A stretch of DNA of 64,000 nucleotides from Streptomyces sp. NBC_01571 (GTDB lineage Bacteria; Actinomycetota; Actinomycetes; Streptomycetales; Streptomycetaceae): NCBI RefSeq assembly GCF_026339875.1, contig NZ_JAPEPZ010000001.1, positions 8,246,001 to 8,310,000 of the forward strand, given 5' to 3'. The position numbers and the translations under genes are program-made. Shown piece by piece: positions 35,666-44,544 of this stretch. Under the pieces are notes generated by a model. That model was given only the letters and a program-made list of their open reading frames with translations, was not told the DNA's origin and ran no database searches. How positions within the stretch are numbered: position 1 is the stretch's first letter; each line of letters begins with the position of its first letter.

Positions 35666-35739
35666 GCGTCGATCGTGTCAGTCGGCACTGACAGTGCATC
35701 AGCCGTCATCTCGCCGCGCGGGCGGTGAGCCGTCGTTCG

Positions 35740-36045
35740 TCAGTCGCTCAGGATCCTGTGCTTCTGGTCCGTGAACTCGGCCTCGGTGAGCAGGCCCTGG
35801 GCCTTGAGTTCACCGAGTCGCTTCAGTTGGTCGATCTTGTCGTTCATGTCGTCGGTCAGCGGCGCCGACGGAGAAAGCGGGGGAGTGGCGACGGGGAAGG
35901 GCGACGGGGACGAGGCGGGGGTGGGTTCCGGAGCGGCCTGCCGGGCCCAGCGGCCGTGCTGGCGGCGTGCGACACGGTTCGAGACGGCCGTCGCCGTGCC
36001 CGCCACCGCGGCGGTGCGGGCGACTCCGCGGAGGAGACCTGGCAT
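35740..36045 (-). CDS. SHOCT-domain small membrane-associated protein
   Basis: The 101-residue product begins MPGLLRGVARTAAVAGTATA (short hydrophobic segment), has a Pro/Ser-rich linker, and ends with the SHOCT domain DQLKRLGELKAQGLLTEAEF. SHOCT modules are about 30-residue oligomerisation elements at protein ends. ATG 36045 is used because AAAGGAAA lies 7-14 bases upstream. It lies next to other small stress-type membrane proteins. Confidence 0.87.
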   Translation of the reverse strand: MPGLLRGVARTAAVAGTATAVSNRVARRQHGRWARQAAPEPTPASSPSPFPVATPPLSPSAPLTDDMNDKIDQLKRLGELKAQGLLTEAEFTDQKHRILSD

Positions 36046-36342
36046 GGCGGTTTCCTTTCTCACAGGAGCCGTAATAAGTGAACAGCTCCGCCTGTCGGCG
36101 CGCGCACCTCGGCGCGGGACGCTTCCGTGAGGCGCGTCCATAAGACACGTTCATTGGACCACCGCGGGAATTCCCGCGCACTTCCGCAGCGCACTTCCGC
36201 GGCGCACTTCCTGCCGTGCGTCGTGCCCGTGCGCAGGGCGTGAATGGCGACGTTCTGCCGGTCGGTGATTCTCATGGCAAGCTGAAATGTGGCCACCGGC
36301 CGTGACAGGTCGGTGGCGAGGCCTATGCGGGAGGAGCTCGAA

Positions 36343-36810
36343 ATGGCCACGACCGGAATGCACCAGCACGACACCGGAAGCCGTAGCGAAAGCCACGGTG
36401 AAGGAATCTGGGTGTCCAGCTGGACCGCCTTCGCCGCAGTCATGATGATCTTCGGCGGAGCGATGGCGATATTCCAGGGGATCGCCGCCATCGTCAAGAC
36501 CGATGTCTTCGTCGTCACCCGCAACTACGCCTACACCTTCGACATGGCGGGCTGGGGCTGGATCCACCTCGTCCTCGGTGTTCTGGTCGTCCTCGCCGGT
36601 GTCGCGCTGTTCCGCGGGGCGATGTGGGCGCGCATCACCGGAATCGTGCTGGCAGGCCTGTCGATGATCGCCAACTTCGTGTGGCTGCCGTACTACCCGG
36701 TCTGGGCCATCGTGCTGATCGCCGTGGACGCCTTCGTCATCTGGGCGCTGTGCATCGGAGCCCGGGACACCCGGGACGCCGGGGGTACCCGGGGCACCCG
36801 CATCCAGTAG
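36343..36810 (+). CDS. DUF7144-type four-helix membrane protein
   Basis: The 155-residue product has an N-terminal polar tail with histidines and then four membrane segments (VSSWTAFAAVMMIFGGAMAI, WGWIHLVLGVLVVLAGVALF, ITGIVLAGLSMIANFVWLPY, YPVWAIVLIAVDAFVIWAL). This is the pattern of small actinobacterial membrane proteins found in stress islands; their role is unknown. GGGAGGAG precedes ATG 36343, so the earlier in-frame ATG 36289 is not preferred. Confidence 0.82.
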   Translation: MATTGMHQHDTGSRSESHGEGIWVSSWTAFAAVMMIFGGAMAIFQGIAAIVKTDVFVVTRNYAYTFDMAGWGWIHLVLGVLVVLAGVALFRGAMWARITGIVLAGLSMIANFVWLPYYPVWAIVLIAVDAFVIWALCIGARDTRDAGGTRGTRIQ

Positions 36811-36828
36811 CCGACCGCGCCGTCCTGG

Positions 36829-36864
36829 ACGGCCCGACGACCCGCCGGACGGGCGTCGGGCCGT
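36829..36864. terminator. Hairpin terminator between DUF7144 and SDR genes
   Basis: ACGGCCCGACG (36829-36839) and CGTCGGGCCGT (36854-36864) form a perfect 11-bp stem. Inside the loop CCCG and CGGG can pair further. It ends the membrane-protein transcript or attenuates read-through into the dehydrogenase gene. Confidence 0.7.
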
Positions 36865-36917
36865 TCGGCTCGGAACGGGCGGTCGGACCGACCGAAGGCA
36901 CCGACAAGGAGAGTCGA

Positions 36918-37757
36918 GTGGAAAACAGCGGCAGTGACGGTCGCCCTCCCTTCGCCCACCAGCTCCTCAAGGGGCAGAAGGCGTTGGTGACGGGGGCCAA
37001 CTCCGGAATCGGAAAGGCCACGGCGATCGGCCTGGGGCGGGTGGGCGCCGACGTGGTGGTGAACTACGTGGCCGGCCGGGACGCGGCCGAAGAGGTGGTG
37101 CGGGAGATCCAGTCCTTCGGTGTCCGCGCCTACGCGCACGAGGCGGACGTGTCGCAGGAGGACCAGGTCGTCGACATGGTGTCGCACATGGTCGACGAGT
37201 TCGGGACCATCGACGTCATGGTCGCGAACGCGGGACTCCAGCGTGACGCCGCCCTCACCGACATGACCGTGGAGCAGTGGCAGAAGGTGCTGGACGTCAA
37301 TCTGACCGGACAGTTCCTCTGTGCCCGCGAGGCGGCCAAGGAGTTCAAGCGCCGGGGCGTCGTCCCGGAGGTGTCCCGCGCCGCCGGGAAGATCGTCTGC
37401 ATGAGCTCGGTCCACCAGATCATTCCCTGGGCGGGCCACGTGAACTACGCGTCCTCCAAGGGCGGAGTGCAGATGCTCATGGCGACCCTCGCCCAGGAAC
37501 TCGCCCCGTACCGCATCCGGGTGAACGCCGTTGCCCCGGGAGCGATCCGCACGCCCATCAACCGCAGTGCCTGGGACACCCCCGAGGCCGAGGCCGACCT
37601 GCTCCGGCTCATCCCCTACCGCCGCGTCGGCGACCCGGAGGACGTCGCGAACGTGGTGGCCGTGCTGGCCTCCGACCTCCTCGACTACGTCGTGGGTTCC
37701 ACGATCTACGTGGACGGCGGAATGACCCTGTTCCCCGGGTTCGCCACGGGCGGCTGA
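36918..37757 (+). CDS. SDR oxidoreductase (glucose 1-dehydrogenase-like)
   Basis: The 279-residue product is a classical short-chain dehydrogenase. It has the cofactor motif TGANSGIG (25-32), NAG (104-106), the catalytic serine in MSSV (about 164), Tyr177 and Lys181 in YASSK, and the PGAIRTPIN region. The C-terminal GSTIYVDGGMTLFPGF is typical of bacterial glucose 1-dehydrogenase-like SDRs. AAGGAGA precedes GTG 36918. The next gene is gluconokinase, so the pair could convert glucose to gluconate and then 6-phosphogluconate; the SDR might instead act on gluconate or another sugar. Confidence 0.85.
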   Translation: MENSGSDGRPPFAHQLLKGQKALVTGANSGIGKATAIGLGRVGADVVVNYVAGRDAAEEVVREIQSFGVRAYAHEADVSQEDQVVDMVSHMVDEFGTIDVMVANAGLQRDAALTDMTVEQWQKVLDVNLTGQFLCAREAAKEFKRRGVVPEVSRAAGKIVCMSSVHQIIPWAGHVNYASSKGGVQMLMATLAQELAPYRIRVNAVAPGAIRTPINRSAWDTPEAEADLLRLIPYRRVGDPEDVANVVAVLASDLLDYVVGSTIYVDGGMTLFPGFATGG

Positions 37758-37852
37758 CCCCTGCCGACCGTCGGCAGTCCGGCGTCGGTCACGGTCGCCC
37801 GCCACCAGTCATCGAGGGGCCACGCGAACAGTCGGCTGAGGGGGCGGGGGCT

Positions 37853-38401
37853 GTGAACGGGCCCGGAGCCCGGGGGAGGCCGCCCGTCGTCGTGGTGCTG
37901 GGCGTGTCGGGTTCCGGGAAGTCCACCGTGGGCAAGGCGGTCGCGGAGGAGCTGCGCGTGCCGTTCGTCGAGGGCGACGACGTCCATCCCGCCGCGAACA
38001 TCGCCAGGATGGCCGCAGGTCACCCGCTGGACGACGGCGACCGCGAACCCTGGCTGCGGACCCTCGCCAACCGTGTCCGCCGGTCGGTCGAGGCCGGGGA
38101 GGGGCTGGTCCTCGCCTGTTCGGCGCTCAGGCGCGCGTACCGCGACGAACTCCGGGCGGCCGCGGGCTCCGCGCTCTGGTGTGTGCACCTCGCTCTGGAC
38201 CGGGACACCGCACGGGATCGTGTGGCACGGCGCACCGGTCACTTCATGCCCGCCCGGCTGGTCGACTCCCAGTTCGAGTCGCTGGAGCCGCTGGAACCGG
38301 ACGAGCCGGGCCTGACCGTCGACGCCACCGCCGCCCTTCCGGCGAACCTCGCCCTGGTGTCGGCCGCGGTCGGCCGATTCGCGGACCGAACGGCCGACTG
38401 A
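37853..38401 (+). CDS. gntK: Gluconokinase
   Basis: The 182-residue product has the P-loop GVSGSGKST (17-25), followed by FVEGDDVHPAANIARMAAGHPLDD, the gluconate-kinase signature, then LACSALRRAYRDELR and ARRTGHFMPARLVDSQFESL. It phosphorylates gluconate to 6-phosphogluconate in the cytoplasm. GTG 37853 is the start, 95 bp after the SDR stop. Its stop codon is already inside the first unit of a 21-bp tandem repeat array. Confidence 0.9.
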   Translation: MNGPGARGRPPVVVVLGVSGSGKSTVGKAVAEELRVPFVEGDDVHPAANIARMAAGHPLDDGDREPWLRTLANRVRRSVEAGEGLVLACSALRRAYRDELRAAAGSALWCVHLALDRDTARDRVARRTGHFMPARLVDSQFESLEPLEPDEPGLTVDATAALPANLALVSAAVGRFADRTAD

Positions 38402-38530
38402 CGGGTCAGGACGGCCGACTGACGGGTCTCTACGGCCGGCTGAGGGGTCTGCACGGCCGGCCCAGGGGCCAGCACGGTCGACTCAGGGGCCGGTGCGGTC
38501 GGCTGATGCGTCGGCACGGTCGGCACGGAC
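38391..38530. repeat. 21-bp tandem repeat array at the end of gluconokinase
   Basis: Units starting CGGCCGACTGACGGGTC occur at exactly 21-bp steps: 38391, 38412, 38433, 38454, 38475 and 38496, with a partial unit at 38517. The first unit contains the last codons and the stop of gluconokinase. The units drift (ACTGACGG to GCTGAGGG to GACTCAGG), so the array is old. Confidence 0.88.
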
Positions 38531-38611
38531 CACCGAGGGGCCGGCCGCTCATGGCCGCGGTGATGTCACGTCGGCCCAGGTCGGCCCGGCGCCGTGGAGG
38601 ACGGCCGGGGG

Positions 38612-39079
38612 CTAAGCCCTCGCCGGCCGAGCGCTGTCGGTCGCGTCCAGTGCGGCCAGGACGGCCGGCATCGGGATGCGCCCGGACGCCACCATCTGCG
38701 CGCCGCCGCGGCGCAGGGCGGCGGCGAAGGGCGCGGCCCACAGGTTCTCGTAGACCAGGATTCCGGCGGAGCTGCCCGGTTCCAGGGCGTGGCCCGCCTC
38801 CTCGATGTCGTCCTCGTCCAGCAGGCCGGAGGACACGCCTTCGAAGACGGCGAGGTCCAGAGCCCCGTCACCGGTGAGGTCGGCGATCTCCAAGCCGGTC
38901 ACCGACCCGTCGTCCTCCTTTCTGACGAACATCAGATCGAGGATCCGGATGAGGCCGCGGTCCACCAGATCGACCAGCAGCGGAAATCCCTCGCCGGTCA
39001 TGCGGCTGCCCGGGAACTCGACGACGACGTAGTCGATCGGCCCCATCTCGATGAATTCATCGCGTACGGATTCGCTCAC
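38612..39079 (-). CDS. DUF6325-type small acidic protein
   Basis: The 155-residue product has MGPIDYVVVEFPGSRMTGEG, DRGLIRILDLMFVRKEDDGS, an acidic centre (GLLDEDDIEEAGHALEPGSS) and ILVYENLWAAPFAAALRRGG, the pattern of DUF6325 (earlier DUF1269-like) proteins found beside stress genes in actinobacteria. Function unknown; probably soluble. GTG 39079 is used; the internal ATG of MGPIDY is an alternative start. Confidence 0.78.
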   Translation of the reverse strand: MSESVRDEFIEMGPIDYVVVEFPGSRMTGEGFPLLVDLVDRGLIRILDLMFVRKEDDGSVTGLEIADLTGDGALDLAVFEGVSSGLLDEDDIEEAGHALEPGSSAGILVYENLWAAPFAAALRRGGAQMVASGRIPMPAVLAALDATDSARPARA

Positions 39080-39233
39080 GCCTTCACCCCTGGATGGTCA
39101 TGGAGTCCTCGGAATCCCCCGGTTCCCGCATGCCATTGCAACATCGGACGGAACCCGTCGCACCTCGGTACCGCGTTCACCCGCCGGACCCGTCCGGGTC
39201 GCCGGATCGGGGCCGCGGGGCTCTCGTGGACCC

Positions 39234-40619
39234 ATGACCAGCAGCGCACCTCCGCCCGATCCGGACCGGCATCCCGCGGCTCCGCCCGGCGACGAGCCAC
39301 GGCTCTCGGCGGGGGAGCGCACCGAGCTGGACGCACTGCGGCACCGGGTCAGCGCTCTTGAGGGCGCGGGACCCGCGGGGGCCGCGCGGCACCACTGGCT
39401 GCGGTCGACGGGGTCGGTCCTGCTGATCCTCCTCGCCTCCCTGCTGTCGCTGCTGTCCGTCGTCGCGGTCTGGGCGGACAGCATCGTGCGGGACACGGAC
39501 CGCTACGTCGCCACGGTCGGCCCGCTGGCCCGCAATCCGGACGTGCAGAAGGCGGTCACCAACCGGGTCACGAGCGCGGTCCTGGCCCAGATCGACGTGG
39601 AGAAGCTGGTCAAGGACCTGCAGCGGGCGGCTTCGGAGAAGGGCGTCCCGACAGGGGCGGCCCAACTGCTCGGCGGCCTGACCGGCCCGATCACCAGCGG
39701 CCTGAAGAGCCTGGTCGGCGACACCGTGGAGCGGGTGGTGGCCGGCAAGGCCTTCGACACCGTCTGGGTGGACGCGAACCGCAGGGCCCACTCCGCCCTG
39801 GACAAGGCCCTGACGGGCGAGTCCGGAGGCGCGGTGTCCCTCGAGAACGACCAGGTCGCCATCGACATCGCACCCCTCGTGAAGCAGGTGAAGGACCGGC
39901 TGGTCGGTGCCGGTCTGCAGCCGGCCGCCCTGATCCCTGCCGTGCACACGGACTTCGTGGTGTTCGCGTCGAAGGACATCGGCAGGGTCAGGACGTATCT
40001 GAGGGTGCTGGAGATCATCGGCAGCTGGCTGCCGGTCGTCGCCGTGCTGATCGCCGCCCTGGGTGTGTACCTGGCCGTCAACCGCCGCCGGGCCTTGATC
40101 GGGGCCGCCCTCGGCGTGTTCGTCGCCATGGTGGTGCTCGGTGTCGCCCTCACGGTCATGCGGGCGATCTACCTCGACCATCTGCCCGTGGGGGTCTCGC
40201 AAGGCGCAGCCGCTGCCGTGTTCGACGCGCTGGTCAGGTTCCTGCGGGCCGGTGTGCGGGCGGTCGGCGCGCTGGCGCTGGTGACGGCCGCCGGTGCCTT
40301 CCTCGTCGGTCCGTCCCCCGTCGCCGTCCGCGTCCGAACGGGCTGCGGCAGGGGAATCGGGGCCGTCCGCGACGTCGCCGTGTCGGCGGGACTCCCGCTG
40401 GGCGCGGTCGGCCGGTTCGTGCACCGATTCAAGCGGTGGATCGGCGTCGTGATCCTGGCGGTCGCCGCGATCGTCCTGTTCACCTGGAGCTACCCCACCA
40501 CGGCGGTCGTGGTGTGGACACTGGTGATCGTGCTGGCGGCCTTCGCGATCCGCGAGTTCCTCGACACCGGATCCGGTTCCCCTCCCGGTTCCGCACCGTC
40601 CGCCGCCCCGTCGGCCTGA
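39234..40619 (+). CDS. Conserved actinobacterial membrane protein (461 aa)
   Basis: There is a first membrane segment near residues 60-85 (LRSTGSVLLILLASLLSLLS), then a long extracytoplasmic part with amphipathic helices (ADSIVRDTDRYVATVGPLAR, NPDVQKAVTNRVTSAVL), and four further membrane segments in the last 200 residues. I recall many Streptomyces proteins of this form annotated only as integral membrane protein. An N-terminal coiled-coil-like piece (ERTELDALRHRVSALE) precedes the first TM. It is divergent from the DUF6325 gene. No enzymatic motif. Confidence 0.8.
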   Translation: MTSSAPPPDPDRHPAAPPGDEPRLSAGERTELDALRHRVSALEGAGPAGAARHHWLRSTGSVLLILLASLLSLLSVVAVWADSIVRDTDRYVATVGPLARNPDVQKAVTNRVTSAVLAQIDVEKLVKDLQRAASEKGVPTGAAQLLGGLTGPITSGLKSLVGDTVERVVAGKAFDTVWVDANRRAHSALDKALTGESGGAVSLENDQVAIDIAPLVKQVKDRLVGAGLQPAALIPAVHTDFVVFASKDIGRVRTYLRVLEIIGSWLPVVAVLIAALGVYLAVNRRRALIGAALGVFVAMVVLGVALTVMRAIYLDHLPVGVSQGAAAAVFDALVRFLRAGVRAVGALALVTAAGAFLVGPSPVAVRVRTGCGRGIGAVRDVAVSAGLPLGAVGRFVHRFKRWIGVVILAVAAIVLFTWSYPTTAVVVWTLVIVLAAFAIREFLDTGSGSPPGSAPSAAPSA

Positions 40620-40750
40620 CGACGCCTTCGAGCTGACAGCACGTTCGCATTCCGGCTCATGGCCCGGCGGGTCGCTCCTCCGGCGAGGCGGTGGCACAGG
40701 GCCCGGCGACTCGGCGTGCCGGACTCCGGCAGCTGTCGGATGGTGGGGAC

Positions 40751-41683
40751 ATGCGGACGTCCGACGAGCTCAGCGAGGCCGAATTCCGGTCGCTCCACCG
40801 ACACCTGCGCGCCGTGGCCCCCGGCGCCTCCACACCCCGGGGCGCCCTGGACACGATCACCGAGGAGCAGGTGCTGGCGGCGATCGCCGAGGTGCGGTCG
40901 GGACGGACCGTCTCGCTCGCCGCCCCCGTGGAGACCCGTACCGAACCCGACGACGCCGATCCGGCCGAGCACCGGCTCACCGCTCCACCCGACGGCAAAC
41001 CGGCGCCGAGCGGCCTGGACTTCGCGCGCGACCGCTTCGCCATGAACGTCCACGGCGATGTGGACAGCCACCTCGACGCGCTGTGCCACGTCATCTACGA
41101 CGGCACCCTGCACGGCGGCATACCGGCGACGGACGCGCTGTCGCCGGACGGATCGAGCGCCCTGTCCGTCGAGCTGGCCCGCGACGGCATCGTCGGACGC
41201 GGTGTCCTCCTGGACATCCCCCGGCTGTACGGCCTCTCCTGGCTCGAACCCGGGGCGAACGTGACCTGCGACGACCTCATCGCCGCCGAGGCACGGCAGG
41301 GGATACGGGTGCGCCGGGGCGACATCGTCCTCGTACGGGTCGGACACCGCAGGCGCCGCGAGGAGCGGGGCCCGTGGGACGTGTCCCGCGCCCGTGCCGG
41401 ACTGCACCCGACGGCCCTGGAGTTCCTGGCCTCGCGGCAGGTGGCCGTCCTCGGCAGCGACGGCAACAACGACACGGCCCCGAGCGCGGTACAGGGGGTC
41501 GCGTTCCCGGTGCATGTGCTCGCCGTCCACGCGATGGGGCTGCAGCTCCTCGACTATCTGCGGTTCGAGGATCTCGCGCCGATCTGCTCGCGGGAGGGCC
41601 GCTGGACGTTCCTCTGCGTCATCGCCCCCCTCCGGCTGCCGGAGGCGACCGGCTCACCCGTCAATCCCCTCGCGATCCTGTGA
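40751..41683 (+). CDS. Cyclase-family metal-dependent hydrolase (kynurenine formamidase-like)
   Basis: The 310-residue product has the cyclase motif HGDVDSHLDALCHV (101-114), a variant of HxGTHxDxPxH, and VLGSDGNNDTAPS further on. The fold binds zinc or manganese and hydrolyses amides or lactones. GTCGGATGGTGGGGAC precedes ATG 40751. The His motif is intact except that Gly-Thr is replaced, so activity is plausible. Substrate unknown. Confidence 0.82.
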   Translation: MRTSDELSEAEFRSLHRHLRAVAPGASTPRGALDTITEEQVLAAIAEVRSGRTVSLAAPVETRTEPDDADPAEHRLTAPPDGKPAPSGLDFARDRFAMNVHGDVDSHLDALCHVIYDGTLHGGIPATDALSPDGSSALSVELARDGIVGRGVLLDIPRLYGLSWLEPGANVTCDDLIAAEARQGIRVRRGDIVLVRVGHRRRREERGPWDVSRARAGLHPTALEFLASRQVAVLGSDGNNDTAPSAVQGVAFPVHVLAVHAMGLQLLDYLRFEDLAPICSREGRWTFLCVIAPLRLPEATGSPVNPLAIL

Positions 41684-41906
41684 CGGGACGACCCGCTCGG
41701 GCTGCCGGCCGGGCCGGTTCGGACGCTCGGCCGGCGGATGCTTCCGGACGGGCCCGCGCATCCGTGCCGGTACCGCTGCCGCCTTCAACTCACCCGTACG
41801 GAGCAACGGTGCTCGCGCCGCCGGGTCCGCCGGGCGCGCCGGGACGCACCCTGGTGGCGCGGTAGTGCCTCCGGGCGCGACGAGCAGACCCGACCCGGGG
41901 AGCAGG

Positions 41907-42800
41907 ATGCACGCAGGCAGAGGATCCGGCTCGCCGCCGGACGGCGGGGCGAGCGGCCCGCGTGGACGGGCCGCGGATCTCGGGCCCCGGCTGCTGCGGC
42001 TGCGCCATGCCGCCGAGACGCGGTTCCCGGTGATCACCCGCCTCACCTCTCACCTGGTCGCGGTCAACCTGCTCGACTCCGCAACGCGGTTGGCGGCCCA
42101 GGCCTTCCTGACCGCCGTCCCGCTGCTCTTCATGGTCGCCGCGTTCGCCCCGCAGTCGGTGCGCGAGCAGATCCTCGTCTCCCTGGAGGACGTCCTAGGC
42201 ATCAACGGCGTCGCCGATCAGCAGCTGAAGAAGGTGTTCGACGCCGACCCCGGAAGCCTGCGGCAGAGCACCGGCGTGGTGAGCGGGCTGATGGTGCTGA
42301 TCTCCGCCACCGCGTGCAGCCGCGCCATGCAGCGGCTGTGCCAGCGGGCCTGGCGGATGCCGAGCGCGGGCACCAGGATCGCCGTCTGGAGATGGCCCGT
42401 GTGGATCGCCGCGTGGCTGGCCATCGTCATCCTCCAGGGCCCGCTGCGGGACGGGTTCGGCGTGGGGCTCTGGCTCGGACTGCCACTGCTGCTGGTCACC
42501 GAGGTGAGTGTGTGGTGGTGGACCCAGCACCTGCTGCTGGCCGCACGCGTCCCCTGGGCCCCGCTGCTGCCCGGCGCGCTCCTCACCGGCGCCGCCGTCA
42601 CCGCACTGACGCTGACCGCCAAGCTGTACGTGCCTGCGGCGCTCAACCGCAGCCTGGACAAGTACGGGTCGCTGGGCGCCGTCTTCACGCTGCTGTCGTG
42701 GCTGATCTCGCTCTGCGTCGTCGTGGCCGTCGGTATCACCGCCGGGGCGGTCGTCGCACGGGAACCCGCCGTGTCCCGGCGTCTCGGCTCACCCGACTAG
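41907..42800 (+). CDS. YihY/virulence factor BrkB family membrane protein
   Basis: The 297-residue product has six membrane segments and the family landmarks RLAAQAFLTAVPLLFMVAAF, LKKVFDADPG and a late LDKYGSLGAVFTLLSWLISL. YihY/BrkB proteins are inner-membrane proteins of uncertain transport function. ATG 41907 with GGGGAGCAGG upstream is used, as the sequence further upstream is not protein-like. It precedes the GMC operon by 166 bp. Confidence 0.85.
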   Translation: MHAGRGSGSPPDGGASGPRGRAADLGPRLLRLRHAAETRFPVITRLTSHLVAVNLLDSATRLAAQAFLTAVPLLFMVAAFAPQSVREQILVSLEDVLGINGVADQQLKKVFDADPGSLRQSTGVVSGLMVLISATACSRAMQRLCQRAWRMPSAGTRIAVWRWPVWIAAWLAIVILQGPLRDGFGVGLWLGLPLLLVTEVSVWWWTQHLLLAARVPWAPLLPGALLTGAAVTALTLTAKLYVPAALNRSLDKYGSLGAVFTLLSWLISLCVVVAVGITAGAVVAREPAVSRRLGSPD

Positions 42801-42966
42801 CCCAACTCGCCGGGACCATCACCCAGGGATACCTTGGTCGTCGAGGAGGTCGTCGAGGAATTCGTCGATGAATTCGGCGGGGAGGTTGTCGCGGAACGTG
42901 TCGGGTACTTCTCCCCTCTCGAGCCGCCCGGCAGGACCGGACCATGTTCCGAGGACGGTGGCCGGC

Positions 42967-44544
42967 ATGACCGATACGCACTACGACGTCATTGTTGTCG
43001 GAACCGGCGCGGGCGGAGGCACCCTCGCCCACCGATTGGCGCCCACCGGGAAAAGCATCCTCCTTCTCGAAAGGGGCGGCTATCTTCCCCGGGAACGCGA
43101 CAACTGGGATTCCACCGCGGTCTTCGTCAAAGGGAAATACCGGGCTCCGGAGTTCTGGTTCGACAAACACGGGGCCCCGTTCCCGCCCGAGGTCAACTAC
43201 TACGTGGGCGGCAACACCAAGTTCTACGGCGCCGCCCTCTTCCGGCTGCGCCCAGAGGACTTCGGTGAACTCCGCCACCACGACGGAGTCTCGCCCGCCT
43301 GGCCGCTGCGCTACGACGAACTGGAGCCGTACTACACCCAGGCCGAACACCTCTATCGCGTGCACGGCCGGCACGGCGAGGATCCCACCGAGGGCCCGGC
43401 CGGCGCCCAGTATGCGTACCCGCCCGTCCAGCACGAGCCGCGGATCCAGCAGCTCAGCGACGACCTGGAGAAGCAGGGACTGCACCCCTTCCACCTTCCC
43501 ATCGGGGTCGACCTCACCCAGGACGAGCGGGGCGGGGCCGCGCACGGCAGCGCCTGCATCCGCTGCGACCGGGTCGACGGCTTTCCCTGCCTGCTCGGCG
43601 CGAAGTCCGACGCGCAGGTCATCTGCGTCGACCCCGCCCTCGCTCACGCCAACGTCGAGATGGTCACCCACGCGGACGTGCGGCGCCTCGAAACCGACCC
43701 GGGCGGCCGGAGCGTCACCAAGGTCGTCGCGACGGTGGGCGACGGCTCCACGGTGGAGTTCGGCGTCGACATCGTGGTCGTCGCCTGCGGGGCCGTCAAC
43801 TCGGCCGTCCTACTGCTGCGTTCGGCCAACGACCGGCATCCACGGGGACTTGCCAACAGCTCCGACGTCGTGGGCCGGCACTACATGCGCCACAACAACC
43901 TGGCCCTGATGGCCATCTCCAGGGAGCCGAACGACACCACGTTCCAGAAGACCCTGGCGCTGAACGACTGGTACCTGGGGTCCGACGACTGGGACCACCC
44001 CCTCGGGGGCATCCAGATGCTCGGAAAGTCCGACTCCGCGCAGATCCACGGCGAAGCGCCCCGCTGGGCCGGGGCCGTCACCCCCGACATGCCGTTCGAG
44101 GTGATCGCCCATCACGCCGTCGACTTCTGGCTGTGCGGAGAGGACCTGCCCGTCGCCGGAAACCGCGTCACCCTGGACCGGGACGGCGGCATCCACCTCG
44201 CCCTGGACGAGAAGAACAACATCGCCGGACTCCAGCGACTGCGGCACAGACTTCAGGGCATGCTCGGCCACTTGGGCATGTACGAGCACCATCTGCTGCC
44301 ACACAGCATCTACCTGCACAAGGGCATGCCCATCGGCGCCACCGCGCACCAGGCGGGCACGGTCCGCTTCGGTACCGACCCCGGCGCCTCGGCCCTCGAC
44401 GTGCACTGCAAGGCCCACGACCTCGACAACCTCTACGTCGTCGACACGAGCTTCTTCCCGAGCATCGGAGCGGTCAATCCCTCACTGACGGCCATCGCCA
44501 ACGCCCTGCGTGTCGGCGACCACATCGCGGAGCGACTGCGGTGA
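42967..44544 (+). CDS. GMC-family FAD oxidoreductase
   Basis: The 525-residue product has the FAD motif VIVVGTGAGGGTLAHRL, LLLERGG, a mid-domain VNYYVGGNTKFYGAALFRLR, and the C-terminal GMC block GTVRFGTDP followed by LYVVDTSFFPSIGAVNPSLT. GMC enzymes oxidise alcohols or sugars. The conserved histidine near GATAHQAGT fits the catalytic site. Its stop (44542-44544) overlaps the GTG of the DUF2252 gene by GTGA, and the GH15 gene follows, so the three form one operon acting perhaps on sugars. Confidence 0.88.
   Translation: MTDTHYDVIVVGTGAGGGTLAHRLAPTGKSILLLERGGYLPRERDNWDSTAVFVKGKYRAPEFWFDKHGAPFPPEVNYYVGGNTKFYGAALFRLRPEDFGELRHHDGVSPAWPLRYDELEPYYTQAEHLYRVHGRHGEDPTEGPAGAQYAYPPVQHEPRIQQLSDDLEKQGLHPFHLPIGVDLTQDERGGAAHGSACIRCDRVDGFPCLLGAKSDAQVICVDPALAHANVEMVTHADVRRLETDPGGRSVTKVVATVGDGSTVEFGVDIVVVACGAVNSAVLLLRSANDRHPRGLANSSDVVGRHYMRHNNLALMAISREPNDTTFQKTLALNDWYLGSDDWDHPLGGIQMLGKSDSAQIHGEAPRWAGAVTPDMPFEVIAHHAVDFWLCGEDLPVAGNRVTLDRDGGIHLALDEKNNIAGLQRLRHRLQGMLGHLGMYEHHLLPHSIYLHKGMPIGATAHQAGTVRFGTDPGASALDVHCKAHDLDNLYVVDTSFFPSIGAVNPSLTAIANALRVGDHIAERLR

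Noticed and set aside
35075..36045. SMI1/KNR4 gene as part of a toxin-immunity locus
   Set aside because: No polymorphic toxin, Rhs or secretion gene is near; neighbours are ordinary small stress-type proteins.
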